From a virus, in the IMG/VR virus record IMGVR_UViG_3300049830_000142, positions 62,001-126,000 of that record: DNA of 64,000 nucleotides. One strand, given 5' to 3'. This document shows, one piece after another, positions 25,473-35,458 of the stretch (positions are counted from its first letter, which is position 1; every line of letters starts with the position of its first letter). The position numbers and the translations under genes were made by a program. The notes under the pieces are model-generated. The model was not told the origin of the DNA. It made no database searches and saw only the letters and a list, made by a program, of their open reading frames with translations.

Positions 25473-27062
25473 ATGAGCGAGACCGCATCACAAACGTTGG
25501 CAAGACTAACCGCCTTTATTCAGGCGAACGCACCTACCATAGATCTATCTCCTGGCAGTGTACTGAACGAATTGATACTTGGCCTAGAAACACAAATACA
25601 GAACCAAGTGTATAATGACATTAACGCCATTTCACAAGGTAACGCCATCAGTTTTGCTTTGGCTAGTTTAGCTGACACTTACTCACCCATCATCGACAAC
25701 ATTGCTAGCAACTACAATGTTACTCGAACTGCCGGTGCTTACTCTGTCGGAAACATCAAGGCGTATGTAACGTCAAACTCTGCAACCTATACACTACCTT
25801 CCGGAACGTCATTCAATCAACCTGCATTAGGTTACACTTACCAGACTACGGCTCCCATCTCAATCACAAGCTTGTCATATAGCTCAGAAGTGAGTGGCTA
25901 TTCAATCATTGTACCAGTCACATCTACTGACATTGGTCTGCATACTATTTTGACTAACGGTGCTCCATTTGAACTGGGTACTGGTTCAGCTATTCCAGGT
26001 TTTGTACAAGCCTCAGCCTACGGTTCATTCTCAGCTGGTGTAAACGTCGAGACTGATAGAAAACTCATCACAAGATTTAGATCAGGCTTGGCTACGTCTA
26101 ACCTATTGACAGCAGCAAGCATCAACAATTATTTGACTAACAAGTATCCTAGCTTTAGTGGTGCGTATATCGCTGATGCTACTTCACCTGTCAACAACCG
26201 TTGTCAGAATAACTTGCTTAACCTTAAGATTCCTGGTGCTGTAGATGTATATGTAAAAACAAACGTAAACATCCCACAAGTCCCTGTATCTTTGCCAGGT
26301 ACATATCTAGGTTCTACCGATTTTTCAGCTAACACTTGGCAAGTCACTTTAGACAACAACGTTTCTGGTGGTTCTTATCTAGGCTTCTATCGCGTCGTTA
26401 GTGTGCAAGACGCTACCAGTGCTAACCTAGTCAACTTACCTTTCAATGTCACCTACAGCTATGACAGCCTAGCTTCCAACGTAATCACTGACGCAGCACA
26501 AGCTAGATACTCACCCTATCAAACAGCAACGATCAATATAGGTTATACTGGTGTGACCTCACCTAGCGGTAGACAGTTTTTGGTAACTGTATTGGCTCCA
26601 TACCAGTTACGTGCAATCCAAGAGACTTTCTTAGATAACAACAATCGAATCCCGGCAGCAGACTATCTGGTAAAAGGTGTAGTGCCTTGCATGGTTACTA
26701 TGTCTCTATCGTTAGTTGCGAACAAGACCGGACCTTTGGTTGATACAGTTGCGTTACAACGTGACTTATTCAACTATGTCAACAGCTTAGGTATTGGCGA
26801 GTCTATCGTCGTAAGTCAGATCGTAAACCTTTGTCACAAATATAACGTGGCTAGAGTAGATTTGCCTATCGTATTAAATGGTAGGATCTTGGCCCCATAT
26901 AACACTACGGGCGCTGCTGATCAAGATATCTTCATTGAGGGTAACGACTTTCTGCAAATACCAGATTATGAGCAGTATGGTGTGACTCAAGACAACACCG
27001 CGTTTTTCCTTAACTATTTCACAGATAACGGCAAGCCTAACATCAACCTGTCTGTCAAGTAA
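25473..27062 (+). CDS. baseplate J-like wedge protein (gp6-like)
   Basis: The 529-residue protein has the J-like layout: an N-terminal helix with DLSPGSVLNELILGLETQI, then the beta domain with YTLPSGTSFNQPALGYTYQT. It then has the ETDRKLITRFRSGLATSNLL segment, and later a region LVDTVALQRDLFNYVNSLGIGE followed by RVDLPIVL (given in adjoining pieces). These match Baseplate_J family proteins, which form the inner baseplate ring. Confidence 0.78.
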   Translation: MSETASQTLARLTAFIQANAPTIDLSPGSVLNELILGLETQIQNQVYNDINAISQGNAISFALASLADTYSPIIDNIASNYNVTRTAGAYSVGNIKAYVTSNSATYTLPSGTSFNQPALGYTYQTTAPISITSLSYSSEVSGYSIIVPVTSTDIGLHTILTNGAPFELGTGSAIPGFVQASAYGSFSAGVNVETDRKLITRFRSGLATSNLLTAASINNYLTNKYPSFSGAYIADATSPVNNRCQNNLLNLKIPGAVDVYVKTNVNIPQVPVSLPGTYLGSTDFSANTWQVTLDNNVSGGSYLGFYRVVSVQDATSANLVNLPFNVTYSYDSLASNVITDAAQARYSPYQTATINIGYTGVTSPSGRQFLVTVLAPYQLRAIQETFLDNNNRIPAADYLVKGVVPCMVTMSLSLVANKTGPLVDTVALQRDLFNYVNSLGIGESIVVSQIVNLCHKYNVARVDLPIVLNGRILAPYNTTGAADQDIFIEGNDFLQIPDYEQYGVTQDNTAFFLNYFTDNGKPNINLSVK

Positions 27063-28729
27063 TGAGCTTTCTTAGTTACGATCCTAATAGCAATCCAGGC
27101 AACCAAGCCACGGATAGCGTTTATCTATTCAATACCCTAGGCTACTTTTGGAGAAGAGCATTCAAAGACGTCAATGTAATCTCAGGCTTGATACAGGGAC
27201 AAGTTGAAGCAGCGAAACAAGCGTACACCCAAATGTTTCAATTGATCGATAGTTACAGCACTACCGACATCCCTGTATTTGAAAGACGTAACTGGTATCC
27301 TTTGACTATCAAGCTATCTGATCTAGACAACAACACTTTGCTATTTGGTGAAGGTGTCAAGTTTGGTGATACAGTTTCTTCCCAGAGCTATAAGTTTGGT
27401 ACGACTATACCGGCCGCCCCTAACACATACAGCGTAGTCATTGGTGATACTGTTAAACAAGCCACTTTTATCGTAGATCAGGTGGTCTCTCCCAACATGA
27501 CCTGGATGCCTGGTGTAGACTATGATATCATCAACGGTCGTGTTTTCTTCTACGCCAATCCATTTACCAGACCTAATGTAACTTCAGCGACCATCTACAA
27601 CTCTGATGGTACCGCAACTTCAGACAAGGTGATGATTCTATGGATCTACAATGCGGATCTAAACAGTGATAACTTAAAGAACAACATTGGCTTCATGTTT
27701 GGTGTAGATGTTCCTCACAATAGCCAAGGCAAATCAATTTTAGGCAGAGCTGTTAAACTCTATACTAACGGGCCTACAATCAATGACATCAAAGCCGTGG
27801 CTTTAGCTAGCCTAGGATTGCCCATCATAGATGAAGTATCTACCATTGCTAGTATCGCTATAGTAGGCAGCAATCGAGTCTTCACTACAGATACGGGTGT
27901 TTACAGCTATCCTACGAGCTACCAGCTAAAAAGTGGTATCACAACCGGTACGGTCCTACAGATAGGCGACGTACCGGTTAAAGCAGTTGAATTGTTTGAC
28001 CAAGTCAATAAAGCTAATTGGTGGCAAACTGAGCTAGGAGTCGATATAAGCACACCAAACGCCAGAACAGTGATTGACCCGACTGGAGCTTCATCTTCGC
28101 TTACAGTGCAATCTGGACGCGCTCTAGTACCTTTGGAGCTACCACCGTCAATGCTACTCATTTCCTCTGACTACGCGCTCAGGTTTATGAACACAGCTGA
28201 GCCAGTCTCATTAGATGGTGATCATCAGCTAGTGTTTCCTGTCCATGGCTCGTACTATGATGTCAAAAGGTTTCAGAATTCCTTGAAAAACAACGGAATG
28301 CTGGCTTTGGTGAACAGTCAAATTAGTCCAATACTATCACCAAGCAATCCAGTCAACGTAATTAACCCAGTTGACTTCATATTCAAAGCTTTCTTGAAGA
28401 GTGCTTCTGCGCTTCTTCGTGTTAAATTCTTAGATATCAATCAGTTAGGTATTTTTGAGGAGTTCTTTGGTGTTATCTACGACATGCTTCCACCCAACGT
28501 ATTGTTAATAGTCTTGTGTGATGTGGTCGTACCTGGAGATACATACCAAATGAACACAAATACTCTCGACAACAGTATGAGTACTTATTATCCTCTGCAA
28601 AAGACTAATGATGTAGTATCATTTAATTCAGGTTCAGGGTTAGTCATTAAGGACATGGCGACGAGCAGAGTCATCGTAGCCGACCCTATCACAGAAATAC
28701 GCCAAATCAGCCTTGTAGTTCCATCTTAA
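27062..28729 (+). CDS. baseplate wedge protein, gp7/I-like position
   Basis: The 555-residue protein is coupled to the J-like gene by a 1-nt overlap. The opening helical part (YLFNTLGYFWRRAFKDVNVI) is followed by mixed beta domains. A partner of the J-like protein in the wedge is the natural reading. No finer family call is possible from sequence alone. Confidence 0.55.
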   Translation: MSFLSYDPNSNPGNQATDSVYLFNTLGYFWRRAFKDVNVISGLIQGQVEAAKQAYTQMFQLIDSYSTTDIPVFERRNWYPLTIKLSDLDNNTLLFGEGVKFGDTVSSQSYKFGTTIPAAPNTYSVVIGDTVKQATFIVDQVVSPNMTWMPGVDYDIINGRVFFYANPFTRPNVTSATIYNSDGTATSDKVMILWIYNADLNSDNLKNNIGFMFGVDVPHNSQGKSILGRAVKLYTNGPTINDIKAVALASLGLPIIDEVSTIASIAIVGSNRVFTTDTGVYSYPTSYQLKSGITTGTVLQIGDVPVKAVELFDQVNKANWWQTELGVDISTPNARTVIDPTGASSSLTVQSGRALVPLELPPSMLLISSDYALRFMNTAEPVSLDGDHQLVFPVHGSYYDVKRFQNSLKNNGMLALVNSQISPILSPSNPVNVINPVDFIFKAFLKSASALLRVKFLDINQLGIFEEFFGVIYDMLPPNVLLIVLCDVVVPGDTYQMNTNTLDNSMSTYYPLQKTNDVVSFNSGSGLVIKDMATSRVIVADPITEIRQISLVVPS

Positions 28730-28752
28730 TCATTGAGATAGACTAACAAAGG

Positions 28753-28761
28753 TGATATTAT
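28753..28761 (+). promoter_or_regulatory. promoter-like box before the 28769 gene
   Basis: TGATATTAT resembles the core of the 5356 and 12487 boxes and lies in the only non-coding gap of this stretch (28730-28768), 7 nt before the ATG. Confidence 0.35.
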
Positions 28762-28768
28762 CAATTAT

Positions 28769-29320
28769 ATGGATCATCTCGACAAACCTTATGTTGTCAA
28801 CCATGACGCTTTCGGCCACGTAAAGATCTGGAAGCACAACGTCAAGGATGGCAGCACGCAACTAGTAGTAGAAAAACCGAACATGATAGTTTATGGTGGC
28901 GCGGATGTCGCGGCCAAGGCTCTAAGCGGTCAGCCTAACACAGGTATTACGCATATGTATGTGGGCATTAGCTCATCCAACACTGCAGCTACCGCCGCTC
29001 AGTTAACGGACAGCATTACTACATTTGGTACAATCAACACCAACTTCGTAAAGCTACCTATCGCTTTCTCACCCAGTTTCTCAAACGAGGCGAACTACAC
29101 CTCGAACCTAGTTTACTTCAGTGTATACATCACAGGTTCAACAGTGACCAATGGCTATTACATCAATTCTCTAGGGCTGGTCAACGCCAGCATTCCTACC
29201 ACCAATCCTAACACAACGGTTGGTGATAAACTATTCTCACGTATCACGTTCACACCTATCGCCTACGACAGCTCACATGGTCTCGCAATTTGTTGGGGGG
29301 TTACTTTTAGAGCATCATAA
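28769..29320 (+). CDS. baseplate/tail fibre connector-type protein
   Basis: The 183-residue beta-rich protein has GHVKIWKHNVKDGSTQLVVE near the start and a final GLAICWGVTFRAS. I associate this pattern with phage tail proteins that sit between baseplate and fibres. Stretch GITHMYVGISSSNTAATAAQ reads as a strand-turn. Function inferred from position. Confidence 0.5.
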   Translation: MDHLDKPYVVNHDAFGHVKIWKHNVKDGSTQLVVEKPNMIVYGGADVAAKALSGQPNTGITHMYVGISSSNTAATAAQLTDSITTFGTINTNFVKLPIAFSPSFSNEANYTSNLVYFSVYITGSTVTNGYYINSLGLVNASIPTTNPNTTVGDKLFSRITFTPIAYDSSHGLAICWGVTFRAS

Positions 29321-29321
29321 T

Positions 29322-29900
29322 ATGACTAAAAAAGAGCAAGACCACAGATATTACTTAAAAAATAAAGAAAAGATAATAAAACAAGTAAAAGAGTATAGAA
29401 TTAACAACTCGGCAGTAGTTAAGGAGTATCAAAAGAAAAAGTATAGATTGAACAAAGAAACATATTTGGCTAAGAATAAAATTTATCGAGTGAAGAACCA
29501 TAAAAAAATTCTAGAAGGTAAAAAAAGATATAGGTTAGCAAATAAAAATAAAATTCTAGCGTATCAATCAAAGTACGAAGAACTACAAAGAAAGATTAAT
29601 CCAAAATTTAGAATAAAGGCAGCATTAAGAACTAGGATTCATAACGCAGTGAGAAAAGGATATAAAAGTGCTTCGACTGTACAACTGTTGGGCTGCACCG
29701 TTAAAGATCTAAAGAATCACCTAGAATTACAATTTCAACCAAACATGTCTTGGAGTAACTATGGAGAGTGGCATATTGATCATCGTAAACCCTGTGCCTC
29801 ATTTGATTTAACTAAAGAATCTGAACAAAGAAAGTGTTTTAATTACACTAATCTCCAGCCGCTTTGGGCAGAAGATAATTTAAGAAAAGGAGCAAGCTAA
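29322..29900 (+). CDS. HNH homing endonuclease 2
   Basis: I take ATG 29322 (TAATATG context), not the longer frame that would overlap the upstream gene by 101 nt. The 192-residue product has a repetitive Lys/Tyr-rich N-terminus and the core GCTVKDLKNHLELQF, WHIDHRKPCASFDL and CFNYTNLQPLWAEDNL, a close paralogue of the 24109 protein. Strong A/T bias and insertion between two structural genes mark a homing gene. Confidence 0.87.
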   Translation: MTKKEQDHRYYLKNKEKIIKQVKEYRINNSAVVKEYQKKKYRLNKETYLAKNKIYRVKNHKKILEGKKRYRLANKNKILAYQSKYEELQRKINPKFRIKAALRTRIHNAVRKGYKSASTVQLLGCTVKDLKNHLELQFQPNMSWSNYGEWHIDHRKPCASFDLTKESEQRKCFNYTNLQPLWAEDNLRKGAS

Positions 29901-29901
29901 T

Positions 29902-31752
29902 ATGTCAACGTGGAATCCTAGTGTATCTCAATTCACAGACGGTACGAGTCAAGTAAATGCCTCTACCGTAAATAACGTGGTCAACCAATTGGCTGCGAGG
30001 GATGAGTATCTATTCGAGATGCTGAACAACCAGTCTGACAAGACTGTGATGATTAGCTTTAACCAGCCTATCGTAGAAGGTCTTATCCCAGGCACTCCTG
30101 TATTCTTTGACAACAGCGCAGGTCAGGCTGTGCTAAAGTCTGCAAAGGCTGGATATGACTCTGGCATTGGAGGTCACCTTATTCCTAAGACTTCAGCCTT
30201 CGTATTTGGTATCATAGGAAATGTTTACAGCAACCAAAGCAATCCAGTTGTTTATGGTGACATCTATTTGCGTGGTCTGATCGATGGTAACGATGCTTCA
30301 AGACCTATCAATTTTAACGATTTGCTAGATGCTCAAAGCAGTCTACAAGGTATTGCTCCTGGTCCGCTGTACTTGTCTAGCACTGAAGCTGGCAAGTTAT
30401 CTATCTATGCTACCGGTGCTTCAATCTTTATTGGATACTACATCGGTTCAAACAAAGTTGTACTAGCTCCGAATATTGATTCTCTTAACCAGCTTTATTT
30501 TAACTACAAGGTATTCTTAAAATCCACACCTTGTGGAACTGCAACAAATACTTCTGGCACACTTTGGTCAATCACACATAACGTATCAGCTGCAGCAGAT
30601 ATGACGTCTACTGTAGGTTGGGTAAACGCTAGTGACGCAGCTACAGTATTATCTTTGACACCGCCTTCTGGTGCAGCGTTCTACTACAATCTTCCTTCTG
30701 ATGCAGCAATCAATGCATCAGGTTCAGGTTTGACTACGGAGCAGCAACAACATGCGCTACAACTAAAGAACGCATTGCCAGCTAATCCTGCCGCTTACAC
30801 GATGTTGTTTGTGAACGGTATTTTGCAGACTCAATATGATACTGACCACACAGATGGTAGCTATATCATCAACGAGAATGGTATTTGGTGGATGGTCAAT
30901 CAAACCAACTATGTTCCTTGGGCTGGTAGTCCAGGTAATGTAGAAATACAGCTACTGATTACTAAGCTCAACCCAGATTTTGCAGACAGTGTTGTCACTA
31001 GCTTAGAAAGCTCAAACTCAGCTTTAGTAGTGACTGGTAGTGATGGTCAGGCTGCAGCTCATGGTAACTTGACTATTGAGTTGGCTCTACCCATCGTCAA
31101 CGTTAATACTACTGGCAATGGTTACACTGTACAGCAACTTAGCTATAACAGCTCTTCAGGTATAACCACAGCTGAGGTAGCTCCAGTCGTCAATACACTT
31201 TCTACAGGCCCAGGACTAAGTCTTACATCAACTTCTCCAGGTCAGTACTCACTTTCACTAAACAATTTTTCATTGAGCGGTGAAGTGGCTGACATTGAAC
31301 CAGAAGAAGCTGATTACGTCTATAAAGGTTTGCATGCTTACCTAAGGATGAAGAATCCTCAGCCTAACCAAAAGTTAGGGTTCATAGGAAAACTTAGAAT
31401 TCCGGCTAGCGTACCTTCAGGAGCTAAACTAAACATCCAGCTAGTCTGCTTCTGTGACGCTGCAACAACTCAGCCAGGTTCTACAGCCAATTTTAGTTTT
31501 GAGTATAGCGTTAGCAACAACGGAACTGCTATCTCTAGCTCCACTACCTCCGCTACAGTTGGTGTAGCTGGAACCGTTCTAGCACCAGCACTTACTCAAG
31601 TGACGCTGTATAAGAATGGCAGCACACCTTACTTTAGCATTCCAAGTTCAGCATTCAGTGCCAACTCATACGTCAATTTTCGTATCTCTCGTGTAAACTC
31701 GACTTACACTAATCCGATATCTGTAATAGGTGTGCTATGGGCAATAGAATAA
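29902..31752 (+). CDS. tail fibre / adhesin-like structural protein
   Basis: The 616-residue Ser/Asn/Thr-rich, beta-looking protein begins STWNPSVSQFTDGTSQVNAS with a helix NVVNQLAARDEYLFEMLNN, a plausible trimerising baseplate anchor. It ends in a compact beta domain (SYVNFRISRVNSTYTNPISV). No enzyme motif. Position starts the fibre region. Confidence 0.6.
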   Translation: MSTWNPSVSQFTDGTSQVNASTVNNVVNQLAARDEYLFEMLNNQSDKTVMISFNQPIVEGLIPGTPVFFDNSAGQAVLKSAKAGYDSGIGGHLIPKTSAFVFGIIGNVYSNQSNPVVYGDIYLRGLIDGNDASRPINFNDLLDAQSSLQGIAPGPLYLSSTEAGKLSIYATGASIFIGYYIGSNKVVLAPNIDSLNQLYFNYKVFLKSTPCGTATNTSGTLWSITHNVSAAADMTSTVGWVNASDAATVLSLTPPSGAAFYYNLPSDAAINASGSGLTTEQQQHALQLKNALPANPAAYTMLFVNGILQTQYDTDHTDGSYIINENGIWWMVNQTNYVPWAGSPGNVEIQLLITKLNPDFADSVVTSLESSNSALVVTGSDGQAAAHGNLTIELALPIVNVNTTGNGYTVQQLSYNSSSGITTAEVAPVVNTLSTGPGLSLTSTSPGQYSLSLNNFSLSGEVADIEPEEADYVYKGLHAYLRMKNPQPNQKLGFIGKLRIPASVPSGAKLNIQLVCFCDAATTQPGSTANFSFEYSVSNNGTAISSSTTSATVGVAGTVLAPALTQVTLYKNGSTPYFSIPSSAFSANSYVNFRISRVNSTYTNPISVIGVLWAIE

Positions 31753-32123
31753 AAAAAGGAAGAGATAAAAAGAAAATACAAAAAAGAATGCAGCAATATT
31801 ATCTTGATAATAAAGATAAGATAACAAAGTACAAGCAGCAATGGAGATCAGAAAATAAAGAAAAAGTTAAATGGTATCATATTAAGCAAACTTATGGTTT
31901 GACAGAAAAAGAATATAAACAATTACTAGACGACCAAGGTAGCAGTTGTAAACTTTGTAAAAAATTGTTCGATATAACTAATATAATTTGTGTAGACCAC
32001 TGTCATAAAACTGGAAAAATCAGAGGGTTACTTCATAAGAAATGTAATTCCATTATTGGCTTAGCAGATGATAGTATAGAACTGTTAGAGCTAAGTATTG
32101 GTTACCTCAAGAACACAAAATAA
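31737..32123 (+). CDS. endonuclease VII-like homing endonuclease
   Basis: The 128-residue protein matches the Endonuclease_7 family: YGLTEKEYKQLLDDQGSSCK, a CxxC pair (CKLCKK), CVDHCHKTGKIRGLLHKKCN and a closing helix. These are the zinc cysteines and the DHCH/RG-L-CN catalytic region. The basic N-terminus probably binds DNA. It overlaps the preceding gene by 16 nt. Context favours a free-standing mobile nuclease over a true resolvase. Confidence 0.85.
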   Translation: MGNRIKKGRDKKKIQKRMQQYYLDNKDKITKYKQQWRSENKEKVKWYHIKQTYGLTEKEYKQLLDDQGSSCKLCKKLFDITNIICVDHCHKTGKIRGLLHKKCNSIIGLADDSIELLELSIGYLKNTK

Positions 32124-32124
32124 T

Positions 32125-32994
32125 ATGAATACTCTAGACTTTTTGAACCAAAATTCGTTGAGAAACTACCCCATAAAAGATGATTTAGGTAGAGTCAGTG
32201 ACGACGGAATTTTCACGATTCCGAATACCCTCATTGTCGACATCGCGTTGTGTGCACCAGGTCACGATACACTTAGCCTATACATCTCAAAAGTAAATGT
32301 TAGTTCTAAGAGTTTGTCTATCGAGTTAAGCGCAAATGGTGTTGGTATCTTTGGTGTGTTTCAAACTAATCTACCACTAAGCGGATACAACAACGATATT
32401 ACACTGACACCTGGAGTTCTATTTCCTCTAGCAGCTGGAGCAATCACCATAGGTTCTACAGATGACTTGATTGACTTACCATCTGGCAACTTTGCATTTA
32501 GTTACAGCAGCACAGCACTCTTGATGCGTACTTATGGTCCTAGCAGCCCTGGTCTATCATGGCTATCCTTTACAGACACAAAAGGTAACACATCTACTCT
32601 CACAGGCTATGTACAGGTAAACGGTCACAGCAATATTCAATTTAGGAATGGTAGCAACGTAGTATACGTAGATGCTGGTGAAAACTTAGGTCTAAATAAG
32701 GTTTGTATCAGCACCAAGACTCCGATAACTTCTATTAATGGAGTACCGCCGGACGCTACCGGTAATTTCACTTTAATACCTGAACAATGTGTTTCACTGA
32801 CACCAGCACAGAACGGTTTGTTTGTAGGCGACAACTGCGGACAGCCTTGTATGGGTTGCACTGAGATGGCTACATTAACTACACAAGTAAATAGCTTGGA
32901 GACCAGCATTATTGATATACGCAACTTTACCAATAATCTACAAGCCGCCATCACTCAAGCCACAACTCTACTTAATTATCAATGCCAGTGCTAA
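32125..32994 (+). CDS. fibre-array protein 1 with N-terminal YP anchor
   Basis: I start at ATG 32125 right after the nuclease stop. The 289-residue protein begins MNTLDFLNQNSLRNYPI, the fullest form of an anchor motif shared by five successive genes. It has TSINGVPPDATGNFTL at about residues 202-217, then a Cys-rich stretch (CGQPCMGC) and a helical end. The shared ends with divergent middles suggest a family of baseplate-attached adhesins. Confidence 0.65.
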   Translation: MNTLDFLNQNSLRNYPIKDDLGRVSDDGIFTIPNTLIVDIALCAPGHDTLSLYISKVNVSSKSLSIELSANGVGIFGVFQTNLPLSGYNNDITLTPGVLFPLAAGAITIGSTDDLIDLPSGNFAFSYSSTALLMRTYGPSSPGLSWLSFTDTKGNTSTLTGYVQVNGHSNIQFRNGSNVVYVDAGENLGLNKVCISTKTPITSINGVPPDATGNFTLIPEQCVSLTPAQNGLFVGDNCGQPCMGCTEMATLTTQVNSLETSIIDIRNFTNNLQAAITQATTLLNYQCQC

Positions 32995-34647
32995 ATGAAC
33001 ACAATCGACTACCAGCAGCAATGTGGGTTAACCCGTTATCCTTTTCGTGATAATGCTACGTTAGTATGGACCTCAGGTTCTACTCACGGGGAACTCCCTA
33101 ATTCCATTTTTAGAGATGCGAAGCTAACAGTGTTTAGTGGAAGCATTTCTGCTCCTCAGTTAACTGCGATCTCATTCGACGGTGCAAATGCTATTGTGTC
33201 TTTAGGTGGATATACTTTAGTAGTTCCGGCTACTATCGGTATCAACACCTATACAGCCAAAAACTCAACTGCACTTCTTTGTGTAGACATCGACAATGAT
33301 GAGCTGACCAACTACTTCACTACAATTGGAGCGGGAGCTTATACATTTGATGCTTCATGCACATTATGCTTGTCATGCATAAAGGTTCTTCCTCCTAACA
33401 TCACCAGGTTTAAGCTGATCAATACTTTGCCCGCTTCAACAGCGACTATCTACGATAACAGTGTTGTTGGTAGTGGTGTACCGTTAGTAGAGGGAACAAA
33501 TGTAGGATTTACTGTTACTGATAATTTGTGTAACGTAGACGTGAACCGTGGTTTGGGGGCAGGTCAATACGATGGCTGTGGTAATGACTCTTCAAATCTT
33601 CTTACCATCAACACGCTAAGTCCAGACGCAAAAGGAAATTACTTAATTGGTAACGACTTCTGCTATTCAACTTATAGGACACCTGAAGGCTTACACTTAA
33701 AGAACACCTGCAAACCTCAGTGCACTTCTGATGACATACTTAACACAGCCGACTACTATAATAGAGTAGGTGATTTGACTAACCAGCTGTCCACATATGT
33801 AGGTGCAACTAACAACGGATACAATAGCTGGCTATCTACGATCGAGACTTTGGAATCTAACAAAAACACATATGCGCTTGGCTATGTATTGGCCAATGCA
33901 TCTACATCTGCTAATCGAGCAAAGCAATATCATAACATAGGCATTGGACTATATTATCCGCATTTCAAGTCACCAAGCAGTGTTCTTAAAGCTTCTTACA
34001 ACACATCAGAGTTTCAACTAGTACCTGGAACGTATTACAATAACGAAGAGAATACTAAACGTGTGTTGCCTGATTTCACACCTAACACAAACATAGCCTC
34101 AGAACTAGTCAATTGCCAATCAACAAAGTTTTATGGTTTTGTGCTACAGCAGAACATTGCCTCAGGTCTATTACATAATAACCTAGGTTCTAGCTTATAC
34201 GATTTGCATCTAAACTTAAGATCAACGAACGTAGGCAACAGTGGATTTGTATTACCGATCAATCCTAAGTCCTTTAACTTTACGGTCAAATACAGTATAC
34301 AGAATATACACCAGAACCCAAGCAATCTGTCATCAGCAGTATTGTCTAGGTTAGTCAAGTTTGACTTGATGTTTATAGATCCAACAGGTGCAACTAGTAA
34401 CGTGACATTGAACACTAATGTAAGTAGCCTCGGTAGTATACTGACTAACCAGACAAAGTGTAATAACGTCGTTGCCAGCTATATCAGCCCTGGGTTTGTT
34501 AATGTCAGTATGAATGGTTTGAAAGATAACCACTATTACCTGACGTTAAGCTGCCCTGTTACAGTGTATAGTGCTCAAACCATCAATTTTTCAGCTTCCG
34601 GAATTTCAGGTTCAGCAAACAAGTCAATCATAGTCCACTTTTTATAA
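32995..34647 (+). CDS. fibre-array protein 2 with YP anchor
   Basis: The 550-residue protein begins MNTIDYQQQCGLTRYPFRD, related to the start of the previous product. It carries LLTINTLSPDAKGNYLI in its middle, the counterpart of the INGV-P-GN motif, followed by a Cys-containing stretch (CYST, CKPQC) and a long helix-then-beta C-terminal half not found in the others. It starts directly after the upstream TAA. Confidence 0.65.
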   Translation: MNTIDYQQQCGLTRYPFRDNATLVWTSGSTHGELPNSIFRDAKLTVFSGSISAPQLTAISFDGANAIVSLGGYTLVVPATIGINTYTAKNSTALLCVDIDNDELTNYFTTIGAGAYTFDASCTLCLSCIKVLPPNITRFKLINTLPASTATIYDNSVVGSGVPLVEGTNVGFTVTDNLCNVDVNRGLGAGQYDGCGNDSSNLLTINTLSPDAKGNYLIGNDFCYSTYRTPEGLHLKNTCKPQCTSDDILNTADYYNRVGDLTNQLSTYVGATNNGYNSWLSTIETLESNKNTYALGYVLANASTSANRAKQYHNIGIGLYYPHFKSPSSVLKASYNTSEFQLVPGTYYNNEENTKRVLPDFTPNTNIASELVNCQSTKFYGFVLQQNIASGLLHNNLGSSLYDLHLNLRSTNVGNSGFVLPINPKSFNFTVKYSIQNIHQNPSNLSSAVLSRLVKFDLMFIDPTGATSNVTLNTNVSSLGSILTNQTKCNNVVASYISPGFVNVSMNGLKDNHYYLTLSCPVTVYSAQTINFSASGISGSANKSIIVHFL

Positions 34648-35456
34648 TGCAACTGAATTTCATACAAAGCAACTGGCATAGACTGTACCCGTTTAGAGCT
34701 GGCCATGGTAGTGTAGACCTATACAACAACGACATGCCCACAGATATAATAGTGGCATTGCGTGTTACCTGTGCTTCTACTGAACTAGAGCTCTATGTCA
34801 GCAAAGTCATAACCAATAATGGCGTGGTCAGCATTACTGTAAATGGTGCGAGTGGGCCTATTGGATTTGCAAATGGTACTATCGTCATGCCTAATCAGTC
34901 GCTACTCATCTATAACCAAAGCAAAGGTGTGATTGGTACCGTCACGATAGGCAACGTTGATGCTGTATCAAGTAAACAGACCTTTGTCTTTGATAACACA
35001 AATGGTTTGGTTGAACCTAGTGTAGTAACAGTTTTAAGTGCTCCTAGTGTAACCAGTTTGAATGTAAAAGGAGTAAAGCTTGTAGGTGCAATAAAGCTGA
35101 CGAGTAATACTGCTGGTATCACGGCAGGTGGTACAATAGGTCTGAACGTTACTAGGCCTGACGACATACAATCACGTAACGATATTTCAGCAAACAGGCT
35201 TACATGTGGTAACAATGTAATAGGTGGCATCAATACAGTTACTCCTGATGAGAACGGTAACATTGACATTTACGCCGTAATACCAGTTCAAGTATCTATT
35301 GTAAGTGGTAACATTAAGCTAGACTCGCCTGGAACGCCGTTAACTAAGATTTGTAAAACATTGAACCTGCCTCCTACAGATAGTACGCAGACTTCACATC
35401 AAAGTATTTCAGTAATCACAACACCTGAGTGGAGTGGCTGGCCGCAATATCAATAA
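34647..35456 (+). CDS. fibre-array protein 3 with YP anchor
   Basis: The 269-residue protein begins with FIQSNWHRLYPFRAG and contains IGGINTVTPDENGNIDIYAV near residue 200, again the array signature. A TAATG overlap couples it to the previous gene. The middle is beta-rich. Its end looks truncated relative to protein 2. Confidence 0.65.
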   Translation: MQLNFIQSNWHRLYPFRAGHGSVDLYNNDMPTDIIVALRVTCASTELELYVSKVITNNGVVSITVNGASGPIGFANGTIVMPNQSLLIYNQSKGVIGTVTIGNVDAVSSKQTFVFDNTNGLVEPSVVTVLSAPSVTSLNVKGVKLVGAIKLTSNTAGITAGGTIGLNVTRPDDIQSRNDISANRLTCGNNVIGGINTVTPDENGNIDIYAVIPVQVSIVSGNIKLDSPGTPLTKICKTLNLPPTDSTQTSHQSISVITTPEWSGWPQYQ

Positions 35457-35458
35457 CT

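Noticed and set aside
29220-29321. Longer start for the second HNH gene
   Set aside because: It would overlap the 28769 gene by 101 nt, and the ATG at 29322 has the usual TAATATG junction.
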